Below, piece by piece: positions 44,700 to 56,654 of a stretch of 64,000 bases of DNA (position 1 is its first letter; every line of letters begins with the position of its first letter). Under the pieces are notes generated by a model. It worked only from the letters and a program-made list of their open reading frames with translations. It did no database searches and was not told where the DNA came from. Both the position numbers and the translations under genes were made by a program. The DNA comes from Diplodia intermedia (taxonomy: Eukaryota > Ascomycota > Dothideomycetes > Botryosphaeriales > Botryosphaeriaceae). The stretch is from assembly GCA_021495925.1 (NCBI GenBank), contig JAKEKT010000013.1:310001-374000 (forward strand). Reading direction: 5' to 3'.

Positions 44700-45360
44700 T
44701 CAAACCCTTCCAAACGAGGGTCTGGCATAGTTCACCAAGGCCTGCGGAGCAAACTCGCCTTCCCTCGCATCCGCTCCACCCGGCCTACCCAGCTTGAACA
44801 ACCGAACAGCCTGATCGATCCTGCCCGTCCCGACCGAGAACTGTTTCAAGTTGACCCCGATCTCTTCTTCATTAACACCGAGGCCGGCGACGCGGTAGTG
44901 GGTGAGGTGCTGGCCGAACCACACGTGACCGGGGCCCGCCACACGCCGGTTGTTCAAGTATATCTCATAGCCATAGTGCGGAGTCTGCGTGCTGGCAACG
45001 ATGGGGTTGTCGGCATCTGCATGCGTCAGATACCGAGCCGAGGCTGGGCTGGCTGCGCGGAGAGAGTTCGCGGCTCGCGCACTTACCCCACACGATCTTG
45101 AGCGTCCATTGGAGCTGCCCGTCGCTTCGGTAGCCCCAGAAGATCATCCACATCTCGATCATGCCCTCGCGGTTGTCCTGGCCGAAATGGTGGACGCGCC
45201 AGAGCGCGTCTCTCAGCGCGTCTTTGGTCGCGGCTTGGGAGCCGACGCCGGGAAGGCTGAGGGCTGGCTCGTTGATGTGGCCGCAGATGAGATCGTACAG
45301 AGCCTGGGCGGCCGTTGTGAGGCTTGCATCGCTGGCCAAGGTGGTGTCGACGGGCGCCAT
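44700..45360 (-). CDS. Uncharacterised fungal protein
   Basis: Two exons read leftwards, 45360-45087 and 45016-44700 (70-bp intron, GTAAGT...CTGACGCATGCAG), 591 nt, 196 residues. Splicing joins QLQWTLKIVW to DADNPIVASTQTPHYGYEIYLNNR and removes in-frame noise. Features: a helical N-terminus (LTTAAQALYDLICGHINEP), EMWMIFWGYRSDGQLQWTLKIVW, GHVWFGQHLTHYR and an RLFKLGRPGG-type tail. No signal peptide, TM segment or known catalytic motif. I recognise no family. Confidence 0.75.
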
Positions 45361-46087
45361 TAGAACTAGTGGATGCTCTGAGGGGTTTGGGATCGGGATG
45401 GGAAGAGGAGGTCCTTGAATTTGAAATGCTTTGCGGGATGATGGACTGCTACTTATACCACCGGCAGGCTTCGATTGCGCATTCAACACCCCGCTTTCCA
45501 GGCGGGGCTGCTGTCTCAGCAAGGCTGGCAGAGCAGAAAATCACGGGGCTTTAGCGGGATTGCACGTGAAAGACTTGAACCAGGTGTGAGCCTTGGCAAC
45601 CGCCATATTCCCTTCAGTGTCTGAATTTCGATTCAAGGCGACCTATCACAGAGTAGCTTGTTTGCCCAGTTTCTATGTGTGCTTTGCTTACGCCAAGCCA
45701 TTGTGGCTGGATTCTGCTGCCGTCGTTGACTAAACGGGCTGACCGGTGAGTGTTTTGGTCGGGCGCACCCAAATGCCGTGCAACTTTGGGAACGTGCTTT
45801 TGTTCATTGATCATCGAGCATTACAGAGTATGCCGCCGACAAGCTTGGCGGCAGATAAGCAAGGATGAATACCAGTCATGTCCCGCTTAGCGTGGGAAAA
45901 TCCTCCGGCTTTGCTGTGCACAGTCCACACGTGGCGTTACCGAGCGTGGGTCCATTCGCAACCGCGACGTTGTGCACCAACGACCCCACGATGGTTGCTG
46001 GTATTCGAGGTACACAAATCGAGGGCTCGCCCCCTAGGCACGTACTTCTGCCGATGCAGCATATAAGCTTCAGGTTCGCGCATTGAC

Positions 46088-46142
46088 GTCTAGATGTTGT
46101 ATATAACTACTTATCCCAAATAGAATTGTTTTACGAGGCAGA
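46088..46142. mobile_element. Possible MITE fragment
   Basis: TTGTATATAACTACTTATCCC through TAGAATTGTTTTACGAGGCAGA parallels the right inner part of the complete MITE (TTGTGTTCAACTATCTATCCC, TAGAATCGTTATAAAGCAGA at about 31403-31440). Ends are not recognisable. The rest of 45361-46525 holds no gene I can support. Confidence 0.35.
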
Positions 46143-46525
46143 CGAGAGTGGCCAGTTTCTTTTTTCTCCTGCAGTGGCCTAGAAAATATGCGTCACCAAC
46201 GCGCTCATGCATATCTTTACATGGTGGCGGGTCACGGACCCCCGCTTGACACACCTTCATGCAACTTTAACAATGCGGGAGTGATCTGATGGCAGCAACG
46301 GATGGCGAGACACAGAAGCGGCAGGAAGGGCACTAGGCTCGACATATCAGCGAGTGGAAGTGTCTCTCCACGATCTATTGATTTCCATTGAGCTGAGGCG
46401 TCTTGCATTTATCCATGTCTACAAGGCGGCCGCGCGGTCATGGCACGCAACGATATCTCACTTTTGTTCTGGGGGTCGGACATGTACTCAAGACTCGTTA
46501 CAAAGAGATAATGGAAATGAAAAAT

Positions 46526-47176
46526 TCAATGTGAATCGGATATTCCAGCAGTGTTGCAGCCGAACCGAGTATCCCACAGCATACGAATCATGCGAACATA
46601 CTCCTCTGCGCTCATAACACCTGCTCGAACAAAGTATTCGACTCCATTCTCCTCCAGTATGTTGCAGAAGGTGCTGTGTAGATCCTCCCACTCGCGAATG
46701 TCCTCCGGCATCAGGCGGACTCCGTCGTCCTTGAGGAATTCCGTCTCGGGACGACAGACCACGACAACGGAGCTCTTCAATCTCTCCTTCAGCTCGTGCC
46801 AGCTCTCACAATCCAGTAGTATGCAGGCAGCGCTTTTACCTCCGAACTTCTGTGCGTAGGTAATAGGATCCAATCCCGATCTGTCGGAGATGAACCATCT
46901 GGACTGGCTGAGAACGAGTCGTTCCTGCTGCCATTGCGCAGCCAGGATATGTCGCTGTAGCTCGAGGCACCGCTCGGTCGAGGTTCGGATGTCGTCTCTG
47001 CTGAAATTGTGTTGAGTCAGGACGCTGCGAGCGACCTCTCGGATGACACCGGGTGCCGGAACGTGGACGCCATTTTGGATGCGATTCTTTGCATCGGCAA
47101 AGTGTGATTCGAGAGCATTGACAAGAGTGGTCTTGCCGGTAGACTGTGCGCCAACGACGTAGATGTTGGGAAACAT
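46526..47176 (-). CDS. P-loop ATPase/kinase (AAA_28, NadR-like)
   Basis: Single exon, start ATG 47176 (MFPNIYVVGAQSTGKTTLVNALE), 216 residues. Walker A GAQSTGKT is at 9-16, followed by VIREVARSVL and the Walker B-like WFISDRSGLDPITYAQ typical of AAA_28/NadR-type nucleoside or nicotinamide-riboside kinase-like proteins. A C-terminal helix has EEYVRMIRML. The reading frame stays open upstream to 47344, but the conserved start is MxxNIY. Substrate unknown. Divergent from the RdRP-helicase gene, 229 bp apart. Confidence 0.82.
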   Translation of the reverse strand: MFPNIYVVGAQSTGKTTLVNALESHFADAKNRIQNGVHVPAPGVIREVARSVLTQHNFSRDDIRTSTERCLELQRHILAAQWQQERLVLSQSRWFISDRSGLDPITYAQKFGGKSAACILLDCESWHELKERLKSSVVVVCRPETEFLKDDGVRLMPEDIREWEDLHSTFCNILEENGVEYFVRAGVMSAEEYVRMIRMLWDTRFGCNTAGISDSH

Positions 47177-47405
47177 GTTGGTGCTCGGCGTGCTAAGGTC
47201 TGCGGGGGGAGAAGGTTCGGGGCGACCGCACACTGATAAGCAGCGCACCCATGACCGAACCCCGCTCTGTGTAACTAGAAGCCCCGCTCGTCCATGTGAT
47301 AAGCTCACCACACCTTCCTCCGGAACTGCGCTCTCACACTGCACATGAAAGCTTGGTAGACCTCACAAAGCTCGTATCGATCACATCCCCACTTCGACGC
47401 ACCTC
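47177..47405. promoter_or_regulatory. Shared divergent promoter
   Basis: The 229 bases between the two start codons must contain both promoters. No TATA or clear operator is visible. Co-regulation of the P-loop gene and the RdRP-helicase is possible but not shown. Confidence 0.4.
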
Positions 47406-50400
47406 ATGGCCAATAGAAAAGGACTCAAGGGCTACAAACAAACACTCAGCTTGTCTGTTGATCCAGATGCTCAGCAATGGAGCTATTCAATCGCCAAATT
47501 TCCCCAAGTTGTCGCCACCAACGCAGCAGGGCTGGCCAAGTGCATCAGCTTCATTTCCAACCCGTCACGACAGGAGATAATCGTCCGCTTGGACACGATG
47601 CCCCCGAACAGGATCACGAAAAGCAGCCCTCTGGACCGCTTCTTGTTCCTGTCTTTGTCCGACTTCCGGATCGTGCGACCGTCCAAAGTGGATCCGGAAA
47701 AGATGGAAGGAGTACCCGCGAAGGAAACCGCGGACTACATCTCGCGCCTCCTGAAATCGGGAATAACCTTGAATGGCGTCCACTACAATTTCTACGGGCA
47801 CAGCAACAGCCAGCTGAAGACACGTTCCTGCGTCCTGTTCGCAGACACCAAAGCCGCGATCCACAACCGGATCGAGTCTCTTGGCGACTTTTCCAAAATC
47901 AAGACGGTTGGCAAGAAGGCGAAAAGGATCGGCCTCCTCTTCTCAAGCGCCGAAATGGGCGCTGAACTCGCTCCTGAGAGATGCGAAGACATCCCAGACG
48001 TGGAAGCAATGGGCTACGTCTTCACCGACGGCTGCGGCCTCATCTCGCCGCATCTCGCGCGTTTGCTGGTGAAGAGCGTGCACATCGCCTTTCGCAACAC
48101 CAAATACGTCCCCTCGGTATATCAGATCCGATATCGAGGCTACAAGGGGGTGCTCTCGCTCGATCCGTCAATGCGGGGCCAGTGCCTCGTCAAGTTCAGG
48201 TCTTCCATGAAAAAGTTTCGCGGCGGCGACGATCTCACATTGTCTGTCGTCGACTACTCAAAGGTATGATTGCGAATCCCATGCATCTACGAGGGGGTAA
48301 CTGATACGGACAGCCGTACGCGTTCGGTTACCTTAATGACGAGGTAGTGCTCCTGTTGCATTCGTTGGGAATCCGAGATGATGTCTTCCTTCGGAAGCAA
48401 GCCGAGCACCTCCAGTTCCTTGAGTCTGTCACACGGCTGGACGCCAGAATGTCCTTCAGGTTTCTGTCCTATTGCAACCGTCTTGACCTTGCTGAGCGCC
48501 TTTTAATCAGCGGGGTCGAGACGGTCGAAAAGGAGCTAAGAAAACTCGTCGGCCAAGAATACGAAAGGATGCTTACGAAGAAGAATGAACAGCGATGTCG
48601 CATTCTCATACCTCAGTCGAGGCTGCTCTTCGGCGTTTGCGATCCGAAAGGTGTGCTCAAAGAGGGAGAATGTGCCGTTCGGGTCACGGTGGACGGAGAT
48701 GGCCAGCCTCAAACCGTCGCTGGGACCGAAGTCTTGGTCACTCGAAATCCTTGCCTACACCCGGGCGATCTTCAAAAATTCAAAGCCGTCTTTCGCGAAG
48801 AGCTATCACACCTGGTCGACTGTGTAGTGTTTCCGACAAAAGGCAAACGACCCAGCGCCGATCTCATGTCCGGAGGGGATCTTGACGGTGACAAGTGTAG
48901 GCTGCTCCGTTCTAAAGTTTTCACGCCTTTGACTAAGCTTCCATCGTAGTTTTCGTCTGCTGGGACAAGGATTTGATTCCAGCTGTTGTTTCTGAGCCGG
49001 CAGAGTATCCTGGGCCGAAGGAACCAATTGCTTTCAGGCCTATCACTGAAGACGACCGGATCGAGTACTTCGCTCAGTACAGCAACATCTCTCTCGGCCG
49101 CGTCAAAAATCTGTTTCTCGCCTGGGCGAGACTGCATAGTCCACTGAGCCCGGAATGTCAACAGTTGAACCGCTTGTTCTCGCTATCGGTGGACGGTAAC
49201 CGAATCAAGATACCTCAGGACCTGCAAGACCCCCCCAGGGGACCAGTACCCAGCCCAGGATTGATTGTCGACAGACTGCACACCCAGGCCAAGGACACCA
49301 TACAGCAGCGTCTGCCAGCACCAATCATGTACGCTGACTGTTCGTTCGACGCTGTCGAGCTCATCTCCAGCCGGGACGATGTTGCCGTGTCTGAAATCGA
49401 GCTCATCAGCCTTACTTTGAACTGGTGCTTACTGCGGAAAGTGGAGTTCACGTGCTTTCTGCCATTCTTCGACTTGAATAAGCTAACGGATGAACAAAAA
49501 GTGTGGGTTTTGAGCAGAGTGCCGCCTACGTTGGAATCAGCCAGCCTGGTCATGAACTCCTTGAACCAGTCGAATCTGTTACAACCACAAGAGCTTCATC
49601 GCTTCGGTCTCCAGCATCCCGGCATCCGCTGGAAGCGTGTGTTCGACTCATCGATTGATAGGCTTGACACTCTGCTGCAACGCACCAGCCGGACCCTCGA
49701 GCTTTTCCATAAGAAACTCGTCGTCCTCCGCATTGACGAGCGTCTTAGCATCGGCATATACATTCCTCAAAAGATCGAGAAGAGTACAGACGTCCAGGTT
49801 GATGGATCGGTGCGGGTTTTTACGTTTCCACATTCCAAAGAAGACTCCAATGCTGCGAGGCGCGTCATACCCACCAAAGTCAACTACCGACTCTTCTGCG
49901 ACGAAAACACGCTCCAATTATACGAGAACAAACGCGCACAGACATGGATATTCCTAACGAGAGGGGCGTCCGACGATTCAACGTACAGAAATATCAAAGA
50001 CCGTGGGGACAGAAGAAGAGTCAAGCAAGCGAGTGTTGATGCCGGCCCTAACTACGAGTGCCGAGCTAGTATTGATCTGGCAAGGACAGGGAAAGACATC
50101 CAGAAGCACATGGGCAGGATAAACCGCACTGGGATTGCTGCGGCAGTGAGTAGTTCACACCGGCGCCGCGAGCTTTATTGACGACTCGTACTCCAGGAAA
50201 TCTACGTCATCAGCAATAGAGATATCAGCTCGCTACGTACGCTCGATCTCTGGCTGGAGCTAGTGGACACCCAAAAGGTTGTTCCCATCTTCGAGCAAAC
50301 CCCACGACAATACACGGTGCCGCATCCGAGTGCTGTTGACTGGGCGTCGGAACCCTCTTTCATCGTCGACATCGCCCGTGATGGAAGGCTCTCGTCGGCA

Positions 50401-52827
50401 GCACACCTGGCTAGCGCAGGGGAGCTGCGCTCTTTGTTCCGATGGCTCCTCCATTTTGGCCAACGGACGAAACTGCTACAGGTACACGATTGGCTGTCGA
50501 CCTCTGATCACTACTACCAAGTGAGACTCTCCGGACTGGAGCTCGCTCAAACGATGCTTGATCTCTTGTGCGAGTGCCCCTTCCTGACCGGACCGTTTTT
50601 CCGATCGGAACTTTGGCTTTGCCACCGAGAAATGCTGGCGGACGATTGCTCGGCAACTCTACCCAGCCTCGTCAAAGAATTGATTCTCTCTTCTGGCCTC
50701 ATGGGGAGTTTTGTGCAGGAGCCGTTCAAGTCTGCCCTTGGTTGCATGACCGGAATGACGTTCCACTTGTTCGGCGAACTTGTCGAGACCATCGCGCTGA
50801 GCGTCCATTCCGCAGACGTAGCCATGGAACTCTTGCTTGAACTTCAGGAAAGGGCTCACAATCTGCTCCCGGGGACGCGTAGAGCCGTCGAGAGGTTCAC
50901 TAAAAGCCTTCTCGGTGTCGCCTTGGACCATATTGGAGAAGCACTCTCCGTGGCGAGCGTCAAGGAAACGCTCGTAGACGTGACCCTCGTCCCGGGAAAA
51001 GGCGACGGCACATGGATCGAGTGTAGGCTACGCATTGATCTACCAACGTCGACGATGCGCATTGGGGATCATGTGCAGCTCACAGCAGCAACGCTTCCGA
51101 CCAATGCAGCCTCTGATGGAAAGTACTCGATGGACGTTCTTGTTGAGGGGAGCGAATGGGGCAAAGCAAAGATGCGCTGCATTCATCGTCCGCCGCCCTT
51201 CGTGGAGCAGTGCTCGTGGAAAGTCAGGAACTGTGGTTCGTTCGTTACGACCAAGACAATGCTGGACGCAGTGGTGGAGCTGTACGGCCAGCGTGAAGCC
51301 TGCAGCATTCTGTACGGGCACCTGACCGGGGCCATGACCGACGTCACTCCCATGGACACTGCCACATACTCTCACACTGCAGAGGACGAATCTCTGAACG
51401 AGAGTCAACTCGCGGCCGTCTCGGCAGCGCTAAGCCATCCACTGTGTCTTCTCTGGGGCCCTCCAGGAACCGGCAAAACCCGGACCATCGTCGCGATCCT
51501 CATCCAGCTCCTACTCCAAAAGCACGCCACAAGAGTGCTCGTGACGGCCCCCACCCACAACGCCGTCGACAACGTCCTCCGCAAGTTCATCGAGCTCGAC
51601 GGCATCGCCCGCACCAACGCCGGCCCCCTCCGCGTATCCACCGACGTGGCCAAAGTCTCGCCGGACCTGCGGCCGTACACGTGCGACGCGATGCTGGGCA
51701 AAGACATCAACGAGCACCACGGCGCGCGCAGGCAAGCCGCGCGCCGCATCCGAGACGCTCGGCTGGTCTTCACCACCTGCGTCGGCGCCGGCCTGGGGCT
51801 GCTGCGCGGCGAGCGCTTCCCGACCGTGCTCGTCGACGAGGCCTCGCAGCAGACGGAGCCCGCGTCGCTGGTGCCGCTCGCCAAGGGCTGCGCGCGCGCC
51901 GTCCTCGTCGGCGACCACGTGCAGCTGCGCGCCACGGTGCAGCAGCCGCGCTCGCTCGTCGTGGACTACGACGTCTCGCTCTTCGAGAGCCTGTACGAAG
52001 AAGGAGGGGGAGGAGGGGGAGGAGAAGCCCCGCCGCTGCCGGGAATCAAGAAGGTCATGCTCGACGTCCAGTACCGCATGCATCCCGACATCTGCGCCTT
52101 CAGCTCGCGCGAGTTCTACCAGGGCAGGCTGCGCAGCGCCGCCGGACTGGACGACGACGATGACGATAACGACGCCCGCCCGCTGCCGCCGTCGGCGTTC
52201 CAATGGCCGGCGTCTGCCACCCCCGCCACCGCCACCACCATCACGGCCGGGCGGCGGCAGCAGCGGCAGCGGCAGCGGCCGGCCCGCATGGTGCTCGTCC
52301 CCTGCGCCTCGCCCGAGGACATCGGCCACAAGTCGAAGAGCAACCGGGGGCAGGCGCTGCTGTGCCGCGCCGTATGCAGCCAGCTGTTGAGCCGCCCGTC
52401 GACCCCCAGCGCCTCCCCCAACCAAACAACGTCATCGTCGTCATCGTCGTCGTCGTCGTCGTTTCCGACCGTCGCCGTGCTGACGCCGTACGCGCGGCAG
52501 CGCGAGCTGCTGGCGCAGATGCTGCCGACGAGCGACGGGCGGCTGGAGGTGTCGAGCATCGACGGCTACCAGGGCCGCGAGGCCGACGTCGTCGTCTTCG
52601 TCACGACGCGGTGCAACGTGCACGGCCATCTGGGCTTCCTGGCCGACATGCGCCGCCTGAACGTCGCCGTGACGCGGGCGAAGGCGGGGATCGTGGTGGT
52701 TGGGCACGGCGATACGCTGGGTGGCGGGGTGGAGGCGGATGCGCCGAGTAAGAGGACGTGGCGGAGGTTTCTTGCGGCTTGTCGGGAGGTAAGGGTTGAT
52801 GTTGGGAAGGATCCGGATCGTCGATGA
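47406..52827 (+). CDS. RNA-dependent RNA polymerase fused to UPF1/ZNFX1-type SF1 helicase
   Basis: Four exons: 47406-48263, 48314-48896, 48950-50145, 50197-52827 (introns 50, 53, 51 bp), 5268 nt, 1755 residues. N-terminal half: cellular RdRP (PF05183) with GYVFTDGCGLIS, YQIRYRGYKGVL, FRSSMKKF, LLFGVCDPKG, VTRNPCLHPGDL and catalytic DLDGD at 475-479. The intron at 48897 restores DLDGDKFFVCWD. C-terminal half: LNESQ Q-motif, Walker A GPPGTGKT (1300-1307), TAPTHNAVDNV, DEASQQTEP (Asp1426), GDHVQLRATV, VQYRMHP, SSIDGYQGREADVV, RRLNVAVTRAK. The third intron (GTGAGT...CCAG, phase 0) links the halves. The helicase frame has no ATG near its start, only GTG at 50263. Such helicases (Hrr1, SAD-3, ZNFX1) normally partner RdRPs as separate proteins. 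Low-complexity poly-Asp and poly-Ser sit in the helicase. Likely role: dsRNA synthesis in RNA silencing. Confidence 0.93.
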
Positions 52828-53283
52828 AGTGGGGCGTGGGATCTTGCTGTTTGAGGCGGGGGCATAAGGCTGTTGGTGGATGGTTGTTTCGGTTCTCATT
52901 GGCTCTCAAGGTGATATGGCAACGAGCTAGTCAGCCAATCAGGGCAGGATTGTACCAACTTTGCTTCACCCATGCTCTCACGAGGTTTGGTACCAAGGCT
53001 TGCGGTAGTTCTTGTTATCGTGACCGAGCAAGCGATCACTGCTGGAAATGCTTGCTGTTGTGTTTGATGTAGGAATCGCGTGTAGTATTTCAAGACGGCC
53101 CCCCTCTCACTCCGCTCTTAGAAATATTTCTTCGTCAATGTTGGCGTTGACCCGGTGAACTGGAACTTGAACGCGCCGCTATAGGTTGACTGAGCATCGC
53201 CTCGACTGTGAAAGTTCCTATTTCCCCGTCCCATTTATGGGAGCCTGACAGGCCAGCCAGGCCGCGTATCAAGACTTCTCAAC

Positions 53284-53508
53284 ATGTGTCAGCAGATAAT
53301 GACAAGTGCAGGGATGAAGTGTGGGCATGAGGTCGAGACCCAGGGCATTCGGATTGAGTGTCGCGAGAAATGCGGGAACTTCAAGCCCAATTGGAACATG
53401 GGAACTACCAATAAAAGGGAGGAGCCATGCGACGATTGTATTGCGGCGGGAAAATGGACAAAGGACGTGAATGGAATATGGGGAAAGAAAGTTGAAGCAG
53501 TCGATTAA
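53284..53508 (+). CDS. Small Cys-rich intracellular protein
   Basis: Single exon, 74 residues. Cysteines and histidines are spaced as possible zinc ligands: MCQQIM, MKCGHEVE, IECREKCGNF and EEPCDDCIAAGKW, ending VNGIWGKKVE. Similar short proteins with C..CGH...C...C and a G-x-W ending occur widely in ascomycetes without known role. No signal peptide. The promoter side (52828-53283) shows no other feature. Confidence 0.5.
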   Translation: MCQQIMTSAGMKCGHEVETQGIRIECREKCGNFKPNWNMGTTNKREEPCDDCIAAGKWTKDVNGIWGKKVEAVD

Positions 53509-54012
53509 TGCAGTTACAGAAGTGCTAACTCACACTGCGAATTCCTTGCGGCTAGTCATATTGCCATGCCTTATAGAGAAAGCTGAGTCCCAAAATGAAA
53601 CCAATTCAGCCGGTGGGATGGGGCGTAACAACCGGCCCGTATGGGGGCGCTCGGTGAGCGGCACATGAGAGTTTAGGCAAGCTGTACGGTGCGGTGCACT
53701 GCATCTATGCATTTGGCTGATATTTTGTGCATGTCATATCATGATAAAAGGCATTAAGTCCTGTGCTTCGAGACACCGATGCTCATTGTGCTGGAGAGCC
53801 ACGCTTGCGCGTTCGCGTCCGATTGTCGACCTCGCAGGGCGGGTGAAATTATACGTCGCAACTGAGCTGGCCTGCAGCCTCTTTCTAGACCAGCCAAGAT
53901 TCTCTTCCTTGAAGTCCCACTCAAGGTGAAATGTTCAACGAAAAAAAAAAAAGTCACCTGAGGTGAGCTGCCTGAAGCAGGAAAGTTTCCAAAAAGTAAG
54001 CAACTGTTTGCT

Positions 54013-54367
54013 GTGTGTAGTCCATGTGCGTCTCTGAGTGTTTTGTCTGAGTGTGATGTTGTGTATCCTGTCTGTCTGTGTTTGTGTTCCGTGTGTGTGT
54101 GTTCTGTGTGGGTGTTCCGTGTGTGTGTGTTCCGTGTGTGTGTGTTCTGTGTGTGTGTTCTGTGTATGTGTTCTGTGTATGTGTTCTGTGTGTGTGTTCT
54201 GTGTGTGTGTTCTGTGTGTGTGTTCTGTGTGTGTGTAGTCCTGGAGTGTCGGGAGAGTCCTGGCGTGTCGGGCGAGTCCTGGAGCGTTGGGCCAGTGTGG
54301 AGTGTTGTGCGAGTGTGGATTGTGGTGGAGTGTGGAGTGTGGAGTGTAGAGTGTGGAGTGTGGAGTA
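54013..54367. repeat. GT-rich compound minisatellite
   Basis: Three blocks in a row: a 12-bp type (GTGTGTGTTCTG and TTCCG variants) from about 54077 to 54236, an 18-19-bp type (AGTCCTGGAGTGTCGGG) at 54237-54295, and a 7-bp type (GTGTGGA) at 54310-54367. The reverse strand reads as His/Thr repeats, an artefact of the repeat rather than a gene. Confidence 0.85.
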
Positions 54368-56654
54368 GGTGGCGGAGACTCCCAAGAGAGTCGGTGCTTG
54401 ATCTAAGCCAAAAGACAAAGAAATCTGTGGTGATGAAGAAAAGAGGAGGAAAGCCAGGGAACGAGAGTTTAAGTAGGGGGTCGGCAGGCTGTGAATGACT
54501 CACTGGTACGTGCGGCCGGTAGCGGCCACTGGCAAGGCAACCACTCCAATCGGGTCATTATGCCGTGATACTGCGGGCGATGACGTTATTGGTAGAAGGG
54601 CGGCTGAGAATACGACATCTTTTACCACACTGCAGCCACCGGTAGCTTTGATTCAGAGTGAGGAAGACCCCAGTCTTCTTTCACTCCTATTTTTGACAAC
54701 ATACCACTCTGATCAATTAAGACGGACTTGATCCTCCCACTCGCTGAGAGTGCCAAGCAATTCGCGGATAATGCAAGTGTCAAGACGTACTTGGACGCTC
54801 GGCCACACGCTGTAACACGGCAGCTTCTTTACTCTTTCTTTTATTTTCGTCTTCGCCTTGTTTTTCAACTATGCCACTTGTGCCCACTCAACCCGACGGC
54901 GAAGGGAACGTCGGTGCTCAAGATTTAGCTGCACTGACTGTGCCCGGGCTTGCCAGGCTACAGTAGCCATGATCCGCGGTTCTCCAAATGCAGAATCTGC
55001 ATAGCGGTACCAAAGTCCGGACGGGATTGTATCCCGAGCCACGCACTCGGCCATCACGCACACAGTAGCTCGTTAAGCATCCCCGGCGGCTATAGATACG
55101 TCATACCGGTTCTACCAAGAAACGTTTGTCGCGGAGTTCTTGCTATGTCCTTTGCCTACCGTGAAAAATTCGGACGGCGGACCGCCACAGCAGACCGCAT
55201 TGCTTCAGTAAACATCGGTCCTACAGGGTCTGAAGCAGAACCAGGAAGAAACTACCGTAACTCCATTCTATTCCTAACAAATCTGCCGAACAGGGTGCCT
55301 CTTTCATTAATCTGCTGTCTCGTCCAGTAGGCAATCTGTAGCTCAGCACACATGAATTCCGACAAAGATTCAACTACGCAAACAAGTAAGCCGCGACGGT
55401 TCTGCGCACTTCACCCCACCAGTAGCACCTTCCTCAATCTGCCCGCATCCTGGACCGCTTGCCGTATGCTCCACAGCGGTAGGCAATCCAGCAACAACAC
55501 CATGTTTCCGCGCGCCACAGCACTATTCTTGCCCAGCCAGATACATTTCCCGCATTAGACGTGTCTACGTAGCGCCGGTATCCCAATCTCAAGCGCGCCA
55601 TCCCAGCCCACGCGCCTCGAATCCACCCTCACCTCGCCGGTTAACAAAACCTATGGCCAAGTGCATCTCGTTGACCAGGCGGCGATACTATCAGAGTGAA
55701 TCGTCATACATACCGTACCATGGAGATAACAAGCAACCAGATGGAACTCATCGGAACCATGACAGCATGGCGGAGGCACTGGAGAGATGCCGGTGGCGGG
55801 GTGCTCGGCGGTGCAGCTAGCGCATAACGCCACAAGTTGCACGGAAGCGGCGGGGTCTCGGAGCAAGTCTGACGGCAAGTAGCAGAAGGTCTTTGCTGAA
55901 ATGTCCGAGCGTTTCCGAGGTGAGATAGGTGTTCTTATTGCGCGCGCTATTGATTTTCTTCCTTAGGTTTTCCGATGGCGTGCCCGGCCGGCGGGCCGTT
56001 CTCTACAGTTCTTGGCGGACGTAGCCGTGGTGGCAATCGGCTCTTATCAAGCGGTCTCCATGTTCCGTGCTCCATTCCCAGTCCAGAGCCCCATCAAAAG
56101 CGATCGCGCCATTAGCCTCGAGGATGAACAAGGTTGCGGGACTGCTACTCCCACCAGACTGGCGCGGGAGATCGTGAGAAATCCGGGGCCATGAAAACGC
56201 GGGCGACAAGACTCGAGTATTAAAATGAGCATGGGCACAAGCCGGATGAGAGGTGGATTAGCTGATCACCCCAGTTTGAAGGTCTTTCCCCGTAGTCAAA
56301 CACTAAAAGACACGTATTCGGATCACGAGCCCCCACATTTGAGCCCGCAGAATCTCCATCAGGTATGTCGTCTCTTCCTCCGAAGCGATATCTTTTTTCG
56401 CGTCCGAGGGTCCTGCTAGCAGGCCGACCCGTGGTACGGGCCGCCATAAAGATGCTCTTGTCTTTCTCGTCAGCCGAATTACCATTCACTCCGAGACATT
56501 ACTCGGGCAACGGTGCTTGATGGATACGAACAAACACAGAACGCGGAAGACGAAGCATGGGACAAGGAAGACTGTATGCAGAGGTCCATTTGATTTCATT
56601 CTAACCAACATCTGTGGGTGCCATCATACCTCACCGTATCAAATTCGTGACCTA
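54368..56654. other. No gene supported
   Basis: Many short frames without motif, composition ordinary. 53509-54012 likewise shows nothing. Confidence 0.4.

Noticed and set aside
51511..52425. 304-codon reverse frame over the helicase
   Set aside because: Shadow of GC-rich codons in the helicase exon; the + strand carries every helicase motif.
50263..52827. Helicase as a separate gene
   Set aside because: The frame at 50263 begins with GTG, not ATG, no promoter-like gap exists, and a phase-0 intron joins it to the RdRP frame with an exact codon total.
53754..54503. Long reverse-strand frame rich in His-Thr (HTQNTHTEHTH)
   Set aside because: It is the translation of the GT-rich minisatellite; repeat structure explains it fully and no non-repeat domain is present.
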